Below are positions 27,918-35,853 of a stretch of DNA of 38,717 bases, piece after piece. Each line of letters begins with the position of its first letter. The first letter of the stretch is position 1. Under the pieces are notes generated by a model. It searched no databases and was not told the origin of the DNA. It saw only the letters and a program-made list of their open reading frames with translations. Position numbers and translations under genes: made by a program. Source of the DNA: Methylotenera sp. Lineage in GTDB: Bacteria > Pseudomonadota > Gammaproteobacteria > Burkholderiales > Methylophilaceae. The DNA lies in the NCBI GenBank assembly GCA_021732405.1, contig JAKFVB010000046.1:1-38717 (forward strand), read 5' to 3'.

Positions 27918-29711
27918 ATGTTGCGGCTGTTGTTAATTTGCTTGATTTTCATCGGTTTTACGCAACAGGCAGCCGCTATCAGTAGCATTCAAATAACAGT
28001 TGGCGAGGTGAATGCGCCTGTTGGCCAACTTAAGAACGCCAAATTCCAAGTCGATTTAAAAGGCGCACAGCCAACGCTGATACTCAATGCTGATTTAAAA
28101 CCGACAAATGAAAAAGAATTTGCGCATTTTGATTTAAAGTGCGGCCAGTTTTTAACTGAACAAATCGGCCAAGCGCAATGCTTAAATGGGCAATTTAAAT
28201 CCAAACAAATTAGCGCGCCTTTTTCTGTTAACTTTGTTAGTCACCCATCCGATTTTGCGCTAGATATTGATTTTAATGGCGCTAACTTTAGCGATGAAGC
28301 TGGCTTGCATGCAGGCGAAAAGCTGACTGGCCAAATAAAAATGGCGGCAAAAAAAATAATCTCAACAGACACTTGGGCATGGGATGGGTTAATTAGTTGG
28401 ACAGCAGGCGAGCTATATTGGCAACCATTTTACTTTGGTAAAGCGGGAAATACGTTTGAAATTAATGGTACGTTTAAGCAAGATATTCTCAATATTCAAA
28501 ATGCCAGTTTGTTGGTGAATGAAGTGGGAAAAATGCAGGCAACAGCCACCATTAATATCAAAACAAAAATTGTAGAAGATGTGAAAGTGAGTGCCAAAGA
28601 TGTGGATTTTGCAGGGCTTTATGCGGTTTTTTTAAAACCGATGGCGGAAAAATCAGCCTTTGGCAATATGGAAGTATCTGGCAAGGCTGATTGGAAATTT
28701 GAAATTAAGAATTTTGCGCCAACCAGCTTTGAGTTGAATCTGCGCGATGCCAATATTGAAGACAAAAATGGAAAATTTGGTTTTAGCCATATCAACGCGC
28801 ACATTCCTTGGGATTATGATGAGCCCAAAAATCTGCAACTGGCTTACAAAAGCGGGCATTTGCTCAAAATAGGCTTACGCGAAACCAAGTTAACCGCTGA
28901 AATTAACCGATTTTCGCTTACCGCACCAAAATTAGATCTGCCCGTTTTAGATGGCGCGTTAAGTTTGTCTGATGTATCTGCGGTACGCTTGGGTGATAAC
29001 TGGGCATGGCATTTACGGTTGGATTTAGTGCCGATTACTTTAAACGAATTTAGCAAAGCATTGGGCTGGCCAACGATGAAAGGCCAGATTTCTGGCCAAA
29101 TTCCGCTGGTCACTTATGCCAACAAACAGCTGAATATGGATGGTGCAATGACTTTTAATGCGTTTAGCGGCAGCATTAGCATGAACGATTTAGTGATTGA
29201 TGACCCGCTAGGCGTGGCGCCGCGCTTATATGCCGATTTGCAAATGCGCAATTTAGATTTGGGTGATTTAACGCGCACGTTTAGTTTTGGTGCTATTGAG
29301 GGCAAGCTGGATGGCGATGTAAAAGACATGGTGCTAGAAAACTGGAAACCCGTGCAATTGGATGCATCCATTCAAACCAGCGATGGCAAACATTTAAAAA
29401 AAATATCGCAACGCGCAGTAGAAAATATCACCGCTTTGGGTGGCGAAGGCACGGCAGCCGCTTTGCAACGCACTTTTTTGCGATTCTTTAAAGAATTTAA
29501 TTACGAAAAAATAGGCTTAAGCTGCAAATTAAGGCAAGATGTTTGTGAAATGGGTGGGGTAGAGTCAACCTCAACAGGCTACATCATCGTTAAGGGTAAA
29601 GGCATACCTGCCGTTAATGTAAATGGCTACACACAAAAAGTGAGCCTAGAAGATTTGTTGGGCAGGATTAAACGCATTACTGATAGCAACACCAAAGTGA
29701 TTGTGAATTAA
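27918..29711 (+). CDS. ydbH: YdbH-like AsmA-family intermembrane lipid-transport protein
   Basis: A 597-residue envelope protein with an N-terminal signal or anchor helix (MLRLLLICLIFIGFTQQAAA) and then long alternating beta-strand sequence typical of AsmA-like bridges such as TamB, YhdP and YdbH. It is shorter than E. coli YdbH (879 residues). The identification relies mainly on the next two genes, a YnbE-type lipoprotein and a YdbL/DUF1318 protein, which follow ydbH in E. coli. There YdbH and YnbE form a bridge for phospholipid transport to the outer membrane. The C-terminal segment with GIPAVNVNGYTQKVSLEDLL would be the outer-membrane end. Start: ATG 27918; an in-frame TTG at 27912 is less likely. 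Confidence 0.72.
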   Translation: MLRLLLICLIFIGFTQQAAAISSIQITVGEVNAPVGQLKNAKFQVDLKGAQPTLILNADLKPTNEKEFAHFDLKCGQFLTEQIGQAQCLNGQFKSKQISAPFSVNFVSHPSDFALDIDFNGANFSDEAGLHAGEKLTGQIKMAAKKIISTDTWAWDGLISWTAGELYWQPFYFGKAGNTFEINGTFKQDILNIQNASLLVNEVGKMQATATINIKTKIVEDVKVSAKDVDFAGLYAVFLKPMAEKSAFGNMEVSGKADWKFEIKNFAPTSFELNLRDANIEDKNGKFGFSHINAHIPWDYDEPKNLQLAYKSGHLLKIGLRETKLTAEINRFSLTAPKLDLPVLDGALSLSDVSAVRLGDNWAWHLRLDLVPITLNEFSKALGWPTMKGQISGQIPLVTYANKQLNMDGAMTFNAFSGSISMNDLVIDDPLGVAPRLYADLQMRNLDLGDLTRTFSFGAIEGKLDGDVKDMVLENWKPVQLDASIQTSDGKHLKKISQRAVENITALGGEGTAAALQRTFLRFFKEFNYEKIGLSCKLRQDVCEMGGVESTSTGYIIVKGKGIPAVNVNGYTQKVSLEDLLGRIKRITDSNTKVIVN

Positions 29712-29752
29712 GCGTTAACTTGAGATTTAACATAAGAATGAATTAGGAATAA

Positions 29753-29965
29753 ATGATGAAAAAAATAAGCATTATTGGGGTATTTGTTTTATTAATACCT
29801 GCTTGCGTCACCATTAATATTTACTTTCCGGCCGCTGCGGCAGAAAAAGCAGCCGATAAAATTATTGATGAAGTATGGCAACTTAAACCTGGGGAAGAGC
29901 CGCCAGCAAAGCCTACACAAACCGAGCCTGCAGAAGCCAAGCCAGCCAATGCACCAGCCAATTAA
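29753..29965 (+). CDS. ynbE: YnbE-like outer-membrane lipoprotein
   Basis: A 70-residue lipoprotein with signal peptide and lipobox LIPAC (about residues 15-19). The mature part begins CVTINIYFPAAAAEKAADK, one short beta-strand followed by a helix, and ends in a Pro/Ala/Glu-rich tail. YnbE in E. coli supplies a strand (ITINMNV) that extends the YdbH beta-sheet; VTINIYF is a plausible counterpart. Outside that strand the sequence differs, so the name rests on context. Two adjacent ATGs (29753, 29756) follow AGGA; the second has the better spacing. Confidence 0.66.
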   Translation: MMKKISIIGVFVLLIPACVTINIYFPAAAAEKAADKIIDEVWQLKPGEEPPAKPTQTEPAEAKPANAPAN

Positions 29966-29991
29966 CGCAGACTTAATATTAAGGAATTGCC

Positions 29992-30411
29992 ATGAAAAAA
30001 CTCTTTACCGTTTTAAGTTTATTAGCCGCTACATTATTCAGTAGCAGCTGGGTTAGTGCAGCTGCCGATTTAGATGTCAATACGCCTGCGATTGCTGCCA
30101 TCAAAAACAGCATGCAAGCGCGCCACGCCCAATTAAGCCCACATTACAGCAGTGGCGCAGTTGGTTTAACCGCCGATGGACTGGTTGCTGTGCGCGATGC
30201 TACTGCTGTGCCATTAAAAGACCGCGGTGGTATTAATAGCTTGGTTGCTGCAGAAAATGGTGACCGTACAGCGCTATATAAGGAAATCGCTGTGGGTAAT
30301 GGTCACCCAGAGTGGGCGGGCGAAATTCGCAGCACTTTTGCTGGGCGTTGGGTAGATAAAGCGCAAAGTGGCTGGTATTACCAAAATGCAGGTGGCTGGG
30401 TGAAGAAATAA
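29992..30411 (+). CDS. ydbL: YdbL-like periplasmic protein (DUF1318)
   Basis: A 139-residue secreted protein with a signal peptide ending near WVSAA (about residue 24). The rest matches the YdbL/DUF1318 pattern: GAVGLTADGLVAVRD, then NGDRTALYKEIAVGNGHPEWAGEI and a C-terminal GWYYQNAGGWVKK. In E. coli YdbL is thought to assist YdbH-YnbE complex formation. Here it ends a cysM-ydbH-ynbE-ydbL run. AAGGA precedes the ATG at good spacing. Confidence 0.82.
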   Translation: MKKLFTVLSLLAATLFSSSWVSAAADLDVNTPAIAAIKNSMQARHAQLSPHYSSGAVGLTADGLVAVRDATAVPLKDRGGINSLVAAENGDRTALYKEIAVGNGHPEWAGEIRSTFAGRWVDKAQSGWYYQNAGGWVKK

Positions 30412-30441
30412 TCGTTTAACGGAATAATGATTGGTGAAAAT

Positions 30442-30879
30442 ATGCATATTAAACAGTTTTTAATGCTGGTTTTGGGGTTAGCTATCGTCGCATTCAGTCA
30501 AGCAGCAGTCTATCAATGGGTGGATGAAAAGGGCACAACACATTATGGTGACAAGGTGCCTGACAAATATAAAGCGAAATCAGAAAAAGTAGATATTAAG
30601 CAGAATGATACTTCTTTTGGAAATAACAACGAGGCTGCGCCACAATCTAAACCGCTTGTTAAACCAGAACAATCACAACCCATTGCAGTAGAAACCCCAC
30701 AGTTAAAAGATGTACCAAACACAAGTACTAACAGCCGTGATAACTGTGAAAAACAAATACAAGAATACAAAAAAAGTCAGGATTGTTTTGCGCCTTATGT
30801 GATTGTTGGCGGCGGTGTAAAGCCAGAAGCTTTTAAATATTGCAAAGAGCTAAAACAGCCTACTTGCACAGGCCGCTAA
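30442..30879 (+). CDS. Secreted DUF4124 protein
   Basis: A 145-residue protein with a signal peptide (MHIKQFLMLVLGLAIVAFSQA) followed by the DUF4124 motif VYQWVDEKGTTHYGDKVPD (about residues 22-42). The middle is a low-complexity Pro/Gln/Lys/Asn linker. The C-terminal third has four cysteines (DNCEKQ, SQDCFAPY, KYCKEL, PTCTGR) that could form two disulfides. Function is unknown for the family. I start at 30442 because GGTGA lies 4 nt upstream; the ATG at 30427 has its SD-like bases too close. It probably belongs to the ydbL transcript. Confidence 0.75.
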   Translation: MHIKQFLMLVLGLAIVAFSQAAVYQWVDEKGTTHYGDKVPDKYKAKSEKVDIKQNDTSFGNNNEAAPQSKPLVKPEQSQPIAVETPQLKDVPNTSTNSRDNCEKQIQEYKKSQDCFAPYVIVGGGVKPEAFKYCKELKQPTCTGR

Positions 30880-30905
30880 GATACTAATAATCAGAATTAC
30901 TTAAC

Positions 30906-31688
30906 ATGACCCCAACCTTAGTATTCGATATAGAAACAATTCCAGATACCGCTGGTCTGCGTGCTTTGCTGGATTTACCTAGCGACGTATCTGATGAAGA
31001 TGTCGCCAATATCGCGCTGCATCAGCGTCGCCAACATAATGGCAGTGAGTTTTTGCCGCTACATCAGCATAAAGTCTGTGCTATTTCTTGCGCGTTGCGC
31101 GAGGGCAATAATTTTAAAGTATGGACCTTGGGGGATGCCAACTCCACCGAAGCAGAAATCATTCAACGTTTTTTTGATGGTGTTGAAAAATATATGCCGC
31201 AAATTATCTCTTGGAATGGTAGTGGCTTTGATTTGCCAGTTTTGCATTATCGTGCCATGGTCAATAACGTGGTTGCGCCAAGATACTGGGATTTAGGCGA
31301 TGACAATAAAGATTTCAAATGGAATAATTACATCAGCCGTTACCATACGCGGCATTTAGATTTAATGGATTTGCTGGCTTTGTATAATGCACGCGCCAAT
31401 GCCCCGCTGGATGATTTAGCAAAATTATGTGGCTTTCCAGGCAAGTTGGGTATGGATGGAAGCAAGGTGTGGGATGCATTTAAAGCAGGAAAAATAGAAG
31501 AGATACGCAATTATTGTGAAACCGATGTGGCCAATACACATTTGGTTTATTTGCGCTTTCAGCTGATGCGCGGTCATTTAAATAAGGCTGAATATGAAGC
31601 AGAAATACAATTGGTGCGCGATACTTTAAGTGGTTACGCGCTAGATAACAAAACGCCACATTGGACAGAGTTTTTGGCTGCCTGGTAG
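30906..31688 (+). CDS. PolB-like 3'-5' exonuclease
   Basis: A 260-residue DnaQ-like exonuclease of the stand-alone PolB-exo2 family (PF10108). The DEDDy residues are visible: FDIETIPD (Asp and Glu, about 7-9), SWNGSGFDLPVL (Asp about 110) and YCETDVANTHLVYL (Tyr/Asp, motif III). DLMDLLALYNARANAPLDDLAKLCGFPGK lies between. There is no polymerase domain, so the protein probably acts in repair or nucleic-acid clean-up; its substrate is not known. The stop is 12 bp from the convergent gene on the other strand. Confidence 0.87.
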   Translation: MTPTLVFDIETIPDTAGLRALLDLPSDVSDEDVANIALHQRRQHNGSEFLPLHQHKVCAISCALREGNNFKVWTLGDANSTEAEIIQRFFDGVEKYMPQIISWNGSGFDLPVLHYRAMVNNVVAPRYWDLGDDNKDFKWNNYISRYHTRHLDLMDLLALYNARANAPLDDLAKLCGFPGKLGMDGSKVWDAFKAGKIEEIRNYCETDVANTHLVYLRFQLMRGHLNKAEYEAEIQLVRDTLSGYALDNKTPHWTEFLAAW

Positions 31689-31700
31689 ACTTAAATACTT

Positions 31701-32159
31701 TTATTCATGTGCGGATAAATCTTCTTCAACTGTGTCTTTCCAATTTAAAATGACTTTTTTATTGGCATTATCTTCAATCGATACCTTATGGCGCAATTTT
31801 TGGCCATTATTATTGGCTAAAATTAAGTAAGTACCTGCTGGTAAATTCACGTAAAGCATTGGTTTTGAGCCAACAATTCTAAATACACGTTCGTCTTGTT
31901 CGTTATAAATATTCACATTCACATTCGTCACGGAGCGGCCGCTAGTGCCCTCTGAAAACAATAAATTCAGCGTGAATTTTTTGGCTTGAGCGCGCATTGT
32001 TAGCACTTCTTCTTCACCAATTCCGCCTGATAGATAAGCAATACCTGTGGGTGATTTAAGCGTTGCAAGTGACTGTGCGTAGCTGGGCTGTTCAAAGATA
32101 CATAATGCCAATATCAGTACTAAAATTGGGTTAAGTTTTGTTTGAATAATATGCATCAT
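31701..32159 (-). CDS. Small secreted protein with a carboxypeptidase-regulatory-like fold
   Basis: A 152-residue protein with a signal peptide ending near PSYAQ. The mature part has SGGIGEEEVLTMRAQAKKFTLNLLFSEGTSGRSVTNVNVNIY, then LPAGTYLILANN and a strand-rich end. This pattern resembles small prealbumin-like (CNA-B or carboxypeptidase-regulatory) domains common in Betaproteobacteria. It is probably periplasmic, function unknown. I start at 32159 because GAGGGGG lies 8 nt upstream; the frame's earlier ATG at 32192 adds a non-signal stretch. Confidence 0.68.
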   Translation of the reverse strand: MMHIIQTKLNPILVLILALCIFEQPSYAQSLATLKSPTGIAYLSGGIGEEEVLTMRAQAKKFTLNLLFSEGTSGRSVTNVNVNIYNEQDERVFRIVGSKPMLYVNLPAGTYLILANNNGQKLRHKVSIEDNANKKVILNWKDTVEEDLSAHE

Positions 32160-32296
32160 GTGAGTAGCCCCCTCAGAATAATTCCGTATCAATAATTTTA
32201 AGTACTTAACTGTTATTTTGCAGGCAGTTTAGCAAATTTTTTCACATTACTGTAATACCCAACTTTTAACACATCGCTTTCGGTTAAAATGTCGGC

Positions 32297-33646
32297 ATGA
32301 GAAGAAATCGCAATAAAAGTCGTCAAGATCCCACTTTAAATCCTATTTTAACCGCCACTATTGAGTCATTAGACCAAGAGGGGCGCGGCGTTGCGCATGT
32401 GAATGGCAAAACCATTTTTATAGATGGCGCATTGCCAAATGAGCGTGTTACTTATCAATCTCAGCAGATTAAACCTAGCTATGAAACAGCTAAAGTTATC
32501 GATATCTTGAAGCAATCCAATCAACGCGTAACACCAAAATGCCCGCATTTTGGCTTGTGCGGTGGCTGCAAATTACAGCATTTAGATGCCAATGCACAAG
32601 TGGCTGCCAAGCAGCGTTTGCTGGAAAATGATTTATGGCATATCGGCAAAGTAAAGCCAGACAATATGCTGCCAGCGCTTTACGGTCCAACTTGGGGCTA
32701 CCGCCACAAAGCGCGCTTAAGCGTGAAATATGTAGAGAAAAAACAAAGAGTATTGGTGGGTTTTAACGAAAAAGCCACGCGTTATGTGGCGGATATGGAT
32801 TCGTGCGAAGTGCTTGTGCCAGCCTTTTCGGCTTTAATCGCGCCTTTGCAGCAAATGATTGTGCAGTTAAGCATTCGCGATAAATTGCCACAGATTGAAT
32901 TAGCAGTTGGCGAAGGCAACGTAATCGTCTTGATTTTCCGCATTATGGATGCGTTAACTATTGAAGATGAGGCCTTATTTAAAGCGTTTGCAGAAAAACA
33001 CCAAGTGCAGGTTTGGATGCAAACCAAAGGCCCAGATACGATTAAGCCTTTTTGGCCGTTGAATAGTGCCGCGTTAAGTTATAGTTTGCCAGAGTTTGGT
33101 TTAACTTATCCGTTTAAGCCAAACGAATTCACGCAAGTGAATCCGCACATCAATCAGGTAATGATTCGGCGCGCCATGCAATTGTTAATGCCTCAAAAAG
33201 GTGAAAAAATTGCCGATTTCTTTTGCGGTATCGGTAATTTCACGTTGCCAATCGCGCGCAGTGGTGCAAATGTGCTGGGTTTAGAAGGCTTGGCTAATTT
33301 GGTGGATAGAGCCAATGAAAGCGCCATACTTAACCATATAAATCATGTGAAATTTGGTGTGGCCGATTTGTTTAAAATGACGCCAGAATCATTGTTAACG
33401 TTGGGCAAGTTTGATAAATGGCTAATCGACCCGCCGCGCGATGGCGCCTATGAATTGGTGCGAGCAATCGACACTTCTACTGCGCCGCAAACGATTGTCT
33501 ATGTATCTTGCAACCCCGCAACATTGGCGCGCGATGCAGGGGTTTTAGTGCATGAAAAAGGTTACACCTTAAGTGCGGCAGGCGTGATTAATATGTTCCC
33601 GCACACCAGCCATGTGGAATCGATTGCCTTATTTACGCTTATGTAA
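32297..33646 (+). CDS. rlmD: 23S rRNA (uracil1939-C5)-methyltransferase
   Basis: A TRAM-domain RNA methyltransferase of 449 residues that makes m5U1939 in 23S rRNA. The TRAM part comes first (about 15-75, [21 protein letters not shown]). Three cysteines of a 4Fe-4S site follow in [16 protein letters not shown], and the fourth is probably in DMDSCEVLV. The methyltransferase domain shows [26 protein letters not shown] and LIDPPRDGA; the catalytic Cys is in [12 protein letters not shown]. The combination of TRAM and Fe-S site fits RlmD rather than TrmA. A strong terminator follows it. Confidence 0.94.
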   Translation: MRRNRNKSRQDPTLNPILTATIESLDQEGRGVAHVNGKTIFIDGALPNERVTYQSQQIKPSYETAKVIDILKQSNQRVTPKCPHFGLCGGCKLQHLDANAQVAAKQRLLENDLWHIGKVKPDNMLPALYGPTWGYRHKARLSVKYVEKKQRVLVGFNEKATRYVADMDSCEVLVPAFSALIAPLQQMIVQLSIRDKLPQIELAVGEGNVIVLIFRIMDALTIEDEALFKAFAEKHQVQVWMQTKGPDTIKPFWPLNSAALSYSLPEFGLTYPFKPNEFTQVNPHINQVMIRRAMQLLMPQKGEKIADFFCGIGNFTLPIARSGANVLGLEGLANLVDRANESAILNHINHVKFGVADLFKMTPESLLTLGKFDKWLIDPPRDGAYELVRAIDTSTAPQTIVYVSCNPATLARDAGVLVHEKGYTLSAAGVINMFPHTSHVESIALFTLM

Positions 33647-33675
33647 GTTTAAGATTATCCTAAATACGGTTTTTT

Positions 33676-33724
33676 AATGCCAGTTTTGATCATTACGTAG
33701 CAAATGATTAAAACTGGCATTTTT
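33676..33724 (+). terminator. Rho-independent terminator of rlmD
   Basis: A 19-bp stem with one G-T pair (arms 33676-33694 and 33703-33721) encloses an 8-nt loop and ends in TTTTT. It begins 29 bp after the rlmD stop. Its right arm overlaps the candidate sigma-54 promoter of the next gene. Confidence 0.88.
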
Positions 33725-33730
33725 CATGCT
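33715..33730 (+). promoter_or_regulatory. Candidate sigma-54 promoter for the ammonium transporter
   Basis: TGGCATTTTTCATGCT keeps the defining GG and GC exactly 10 bases apart (consensus TGGCAC-N5-TTGC). Transcription would begin around 33741, about 40 bp before the transporter ATG. Ammonium transporters are classic NtrC/sigma-54 targets under nitrogen limitation. I see no clear NtrC site in the short gap; one could lie within rlmD. Confidence 0.5.
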
Positions 33731-33781
33731 TACAAGCCTCTGATACGCCTATTTATTTCAATTTTTGATAAGAGAATCCGC

Positions 33782-35092
33782 ATGAAATTAGCCGCTGCCA
33801 GTCCGTTTTTGTGCTTTGTCATCATACTTATTTCACCCAATCTAGTTTTTGCCAGCGATGCTTTAAGCCCATCTGCCACGCACACGGTATGGATAGCGAT
33901 TGCTGGCGCGTTGGTATTTTTAATGCAAGCAGGCTTTGCGATGCTAGAAACAGGCATGGTGCGTGCTAAAAATGCAGTCAATGTGATGATGAAAAACTAC
34001 ATGGATTTGTGTGTGGGCAGCCTGTTATTTTGGCTGGTTGGCTACGGATTAATGTTCGGTTACAACCCATCTGGCTGGATAGGCACGACACTTTTTGGCC
34101 TGGCAAAAGCCCCCGATTGGGATTTTACTTTATTGTTTTTTCAGATGATGTTTGCCGCCACAGCCGCCACTATCGTGAGTGGCGCCATGGCAGAGCGCAC
34201 CAATTATATTGCTTATTTAATTGGTACCTGCGGCATTACGGCCATTATTTATCCAGTATTTGGTAGCTGGGCTTGGGGCGATGGTGGCTGGTTAAAGCAA
34301 ATGGGTTTTATTGATTTTGCGGGTTCAACCGTTGTGCATTCCGTAGGTGGGTGGTGCGCACTAGCAGGCATTATTTTATTGGGCCCACGCTTGGGGCGCT
34401 TTGGCCCAAAAGGCGAAGCACGCACTTTGCCTGGCCATAATCTCAGCTTTATTGCAATTGGTGGTTTTATATTATGGTTTGGCTGGTTTGGTTTTAACGG
34501 CGGCAGTACTTTAGCTGCTGGCACCAACATTGGGCTCATTTTACTTAACACGCACTTAGCAGGTGCTGCAGGTGCGGTAGCTGCCATGTTAATGAGCTTT
34601 GCAACGCGCCAGCCAGCATTGATGACCAACGCAGTCAACGGCAGTATTGCAGGTTTGGTTGCTATCACCGCAGGCTGTGCCAGCATGCAGCCGCCATACG
34701 CAGCTTTATCAGGCGCAATTGGCGGAGTTTTAAGCGTGCTTGGTGTCATGCTGCTAGAAAAAATGCGTTTAGATGACGTGGTTGGTGCGGTTTCTGTACA
34801 TGGCATTTGCGGTGCTTGGGGTACATTAGCAGCGGGGTTATTTTTAACTGGCAATATGTTTAACGCGCATCAAGTTAGCGTGCAGTTAATCGGCATTGGC
34901 GCCGCGTTTGTGTGGGTATTTTTTAGTGCGCTTATCATGTATTTTGTGATTTCCAAAGTAACCACCTTGCGTGTAAGCACCATGCATGAACAGCGCGGTT
35001 TAGACGTCACCGAACATGGCGAAATTGGCTACCCAGAATTCGGGACAAATAACGCATATAATCCAGAAAATATTAAAGACTTAAAGAATTAA
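33782..35092 (+). CDS. amtB: Ammonium transporter (Amt family)
   Basis: An inner-membrane ammonium channel of 436 residues with a signal peptide (MKLAAASPFLCFVIILISPNLVFA) and about eleven helices. The paired pore histidines are in VVHSVGGWCAL and AVSVHGICGAWG. Other landmarks are AGFAMLETGMVRAKN and WFGWFGFNGGS. The C-terminal tail RGLDVTEHGEIGYPEF is the usual regulatory contact for PII proteins. I start at 33782 because the signal peptide begins there; an upstream in-frame ATG (33704) lies inside the rlmD terminator. No glnK follows. Ammonium uptake under nitrogen control is expected. Confidence 0.93.
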   Translation: MKLAAASPFLCFVIILISPNLVFASDALSPSATHTVWIAIAGALVFLMQAGFAMLETGMVRAKNAVNVMMKNYMDLCVGSLLFWLVGYGLMFGYNPSGWIGTTLFGLAKAPDWDFTLLFFQMMFAATAATIVSGAMAERTNYIAYLIGTCGITAIIYPVFGSWAWGDGGWLKQMGFIDFAGSTVVHSVGGWCALAGIILLGPRLGRFGPKGEARTLPGHNLSFIAIGGFILWFGWFGFNGGSTLAAGTNIGLILLNTHLAGAAGAVAAMLMSFATRQPALMTNAVNGSIAGLVAITAGCASMQPPYAALSGAIGGVLSVLGVMLLEKMRLDDVVGAVSVHGICGAWGTLAAGLFLTGNMFNAHQVSVQLIGIGAAFVWVFFSALIMYFVISKVTTLRVSTMHEQRGLDVTEHGEIGYPEFGTNNAYNPENIKDLKN

Positions 35093-35161
35093 AGAGTTAA
35101 AAATTAAACAATAATTTAGTGGTCATATTAGTAAATACTTAATGCCTAATTTAGGATAAAA

Positions 35162-35800
35162 ATGGATTTAATTCACCGCCGCCGCGCCATCTACACAGGC
35201 ATGCGCGCCTATTTCGATGATCATGAACTGTATCAAGCCATATCATTATGGCAAAAAGATTATAGTGAAAAACCCAAATATGCATTGAGCGTTTTTGTGG
35301 CGCGCTGTTGCAGCACACCAGAACTCAAAGAGCAGCGTGCAAAAATACTGGGCTCTATATTTAATGCCATGGATATGCCCATTGAGCAATTGCTGGCAGA
35401 CCCCATTGATGCGATGAAAGCTGAATCCAGCCTGCCGCCCGCTGCTCAACATGTTCAAGACGGAAAAACGCAGGTATTCATTCATCTTTTTGAGCAAATG
35501 CTCTTAAAAGTAAATGATCATGATGAACGCAATATTCGGCAATTTGTGATTGATCAAAGCGCTAAATTAGAAATGGATGAACGCCGCAGCATGCATTTAA
35601 AGCAGTGGCTAGCAAAGCGCAGACCTATATTGGCAGCCAACTATAGTTTACCGATTATGCAAAAAATTATTCATTACAGCTATGTTGCGATGTGCGAACA
35701 AATTGGCCCTGTAAAGTCAGATCAATCATTAGCGCAAGCCATTAAAGAAACTGAGCCGCTGGCTGTAACGCTGCAATTTAAATTGCACGACTTGCTGTAA
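35162..35800 (+). CDS. Unknown 212-residue protein downstream of the ammonium transporter
   Basis: I do not recognise this family. The protein starts MDLIHRRRAIYTGMRAYFDDHELYQAISLW and is predicted to be largely helical, soluble and without a signal peptide or membrane segment. Two adjacent cysteines occur in VFVARCCSTPELK, and the later part is rich in charged residues (NDHDERNIRQFVIDQSAKLEMDERRSMHLKQWLAKRR). AGGA lies 6 nt before the ATG. It follows the transporter by 69 bp with no terminator between, so a shared transcript is plausible. Confidence 0.72.
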   Translation: MDLIHRRRAIYTGMRAYFDDHELYQAISLWQKDYSEKPKYALSVFVARCCSTPELKEQRAKILGSIFNAMDMPIEQLLADPIDAMKAESSLPPAAQHVQDGKTQVFIHLFEQMLLKVNDHDERNIRQFVIDQSAKLEMDERRSMHLKQWLAKRRPILAANYSLPIMQKIIHYSYVAMCEQIGPVKSDQSLAQAIKETEPLAVTLQFKLHDLL

Positions 35801-35853
35801 TTCACGCATTCGTCCGCCAGCTTAATTGCCTGCAAATCGGTTAAACTAGCGGC

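Noticed and set aside
34249-34854. A 201-codon open frame on the minus strand inside the ammonium transporter gene
   Set aside because: It is opposite a well-conserved gene, has Pro/Ala-rich composition typical of an antisense shadow, and matches no family I recognise.
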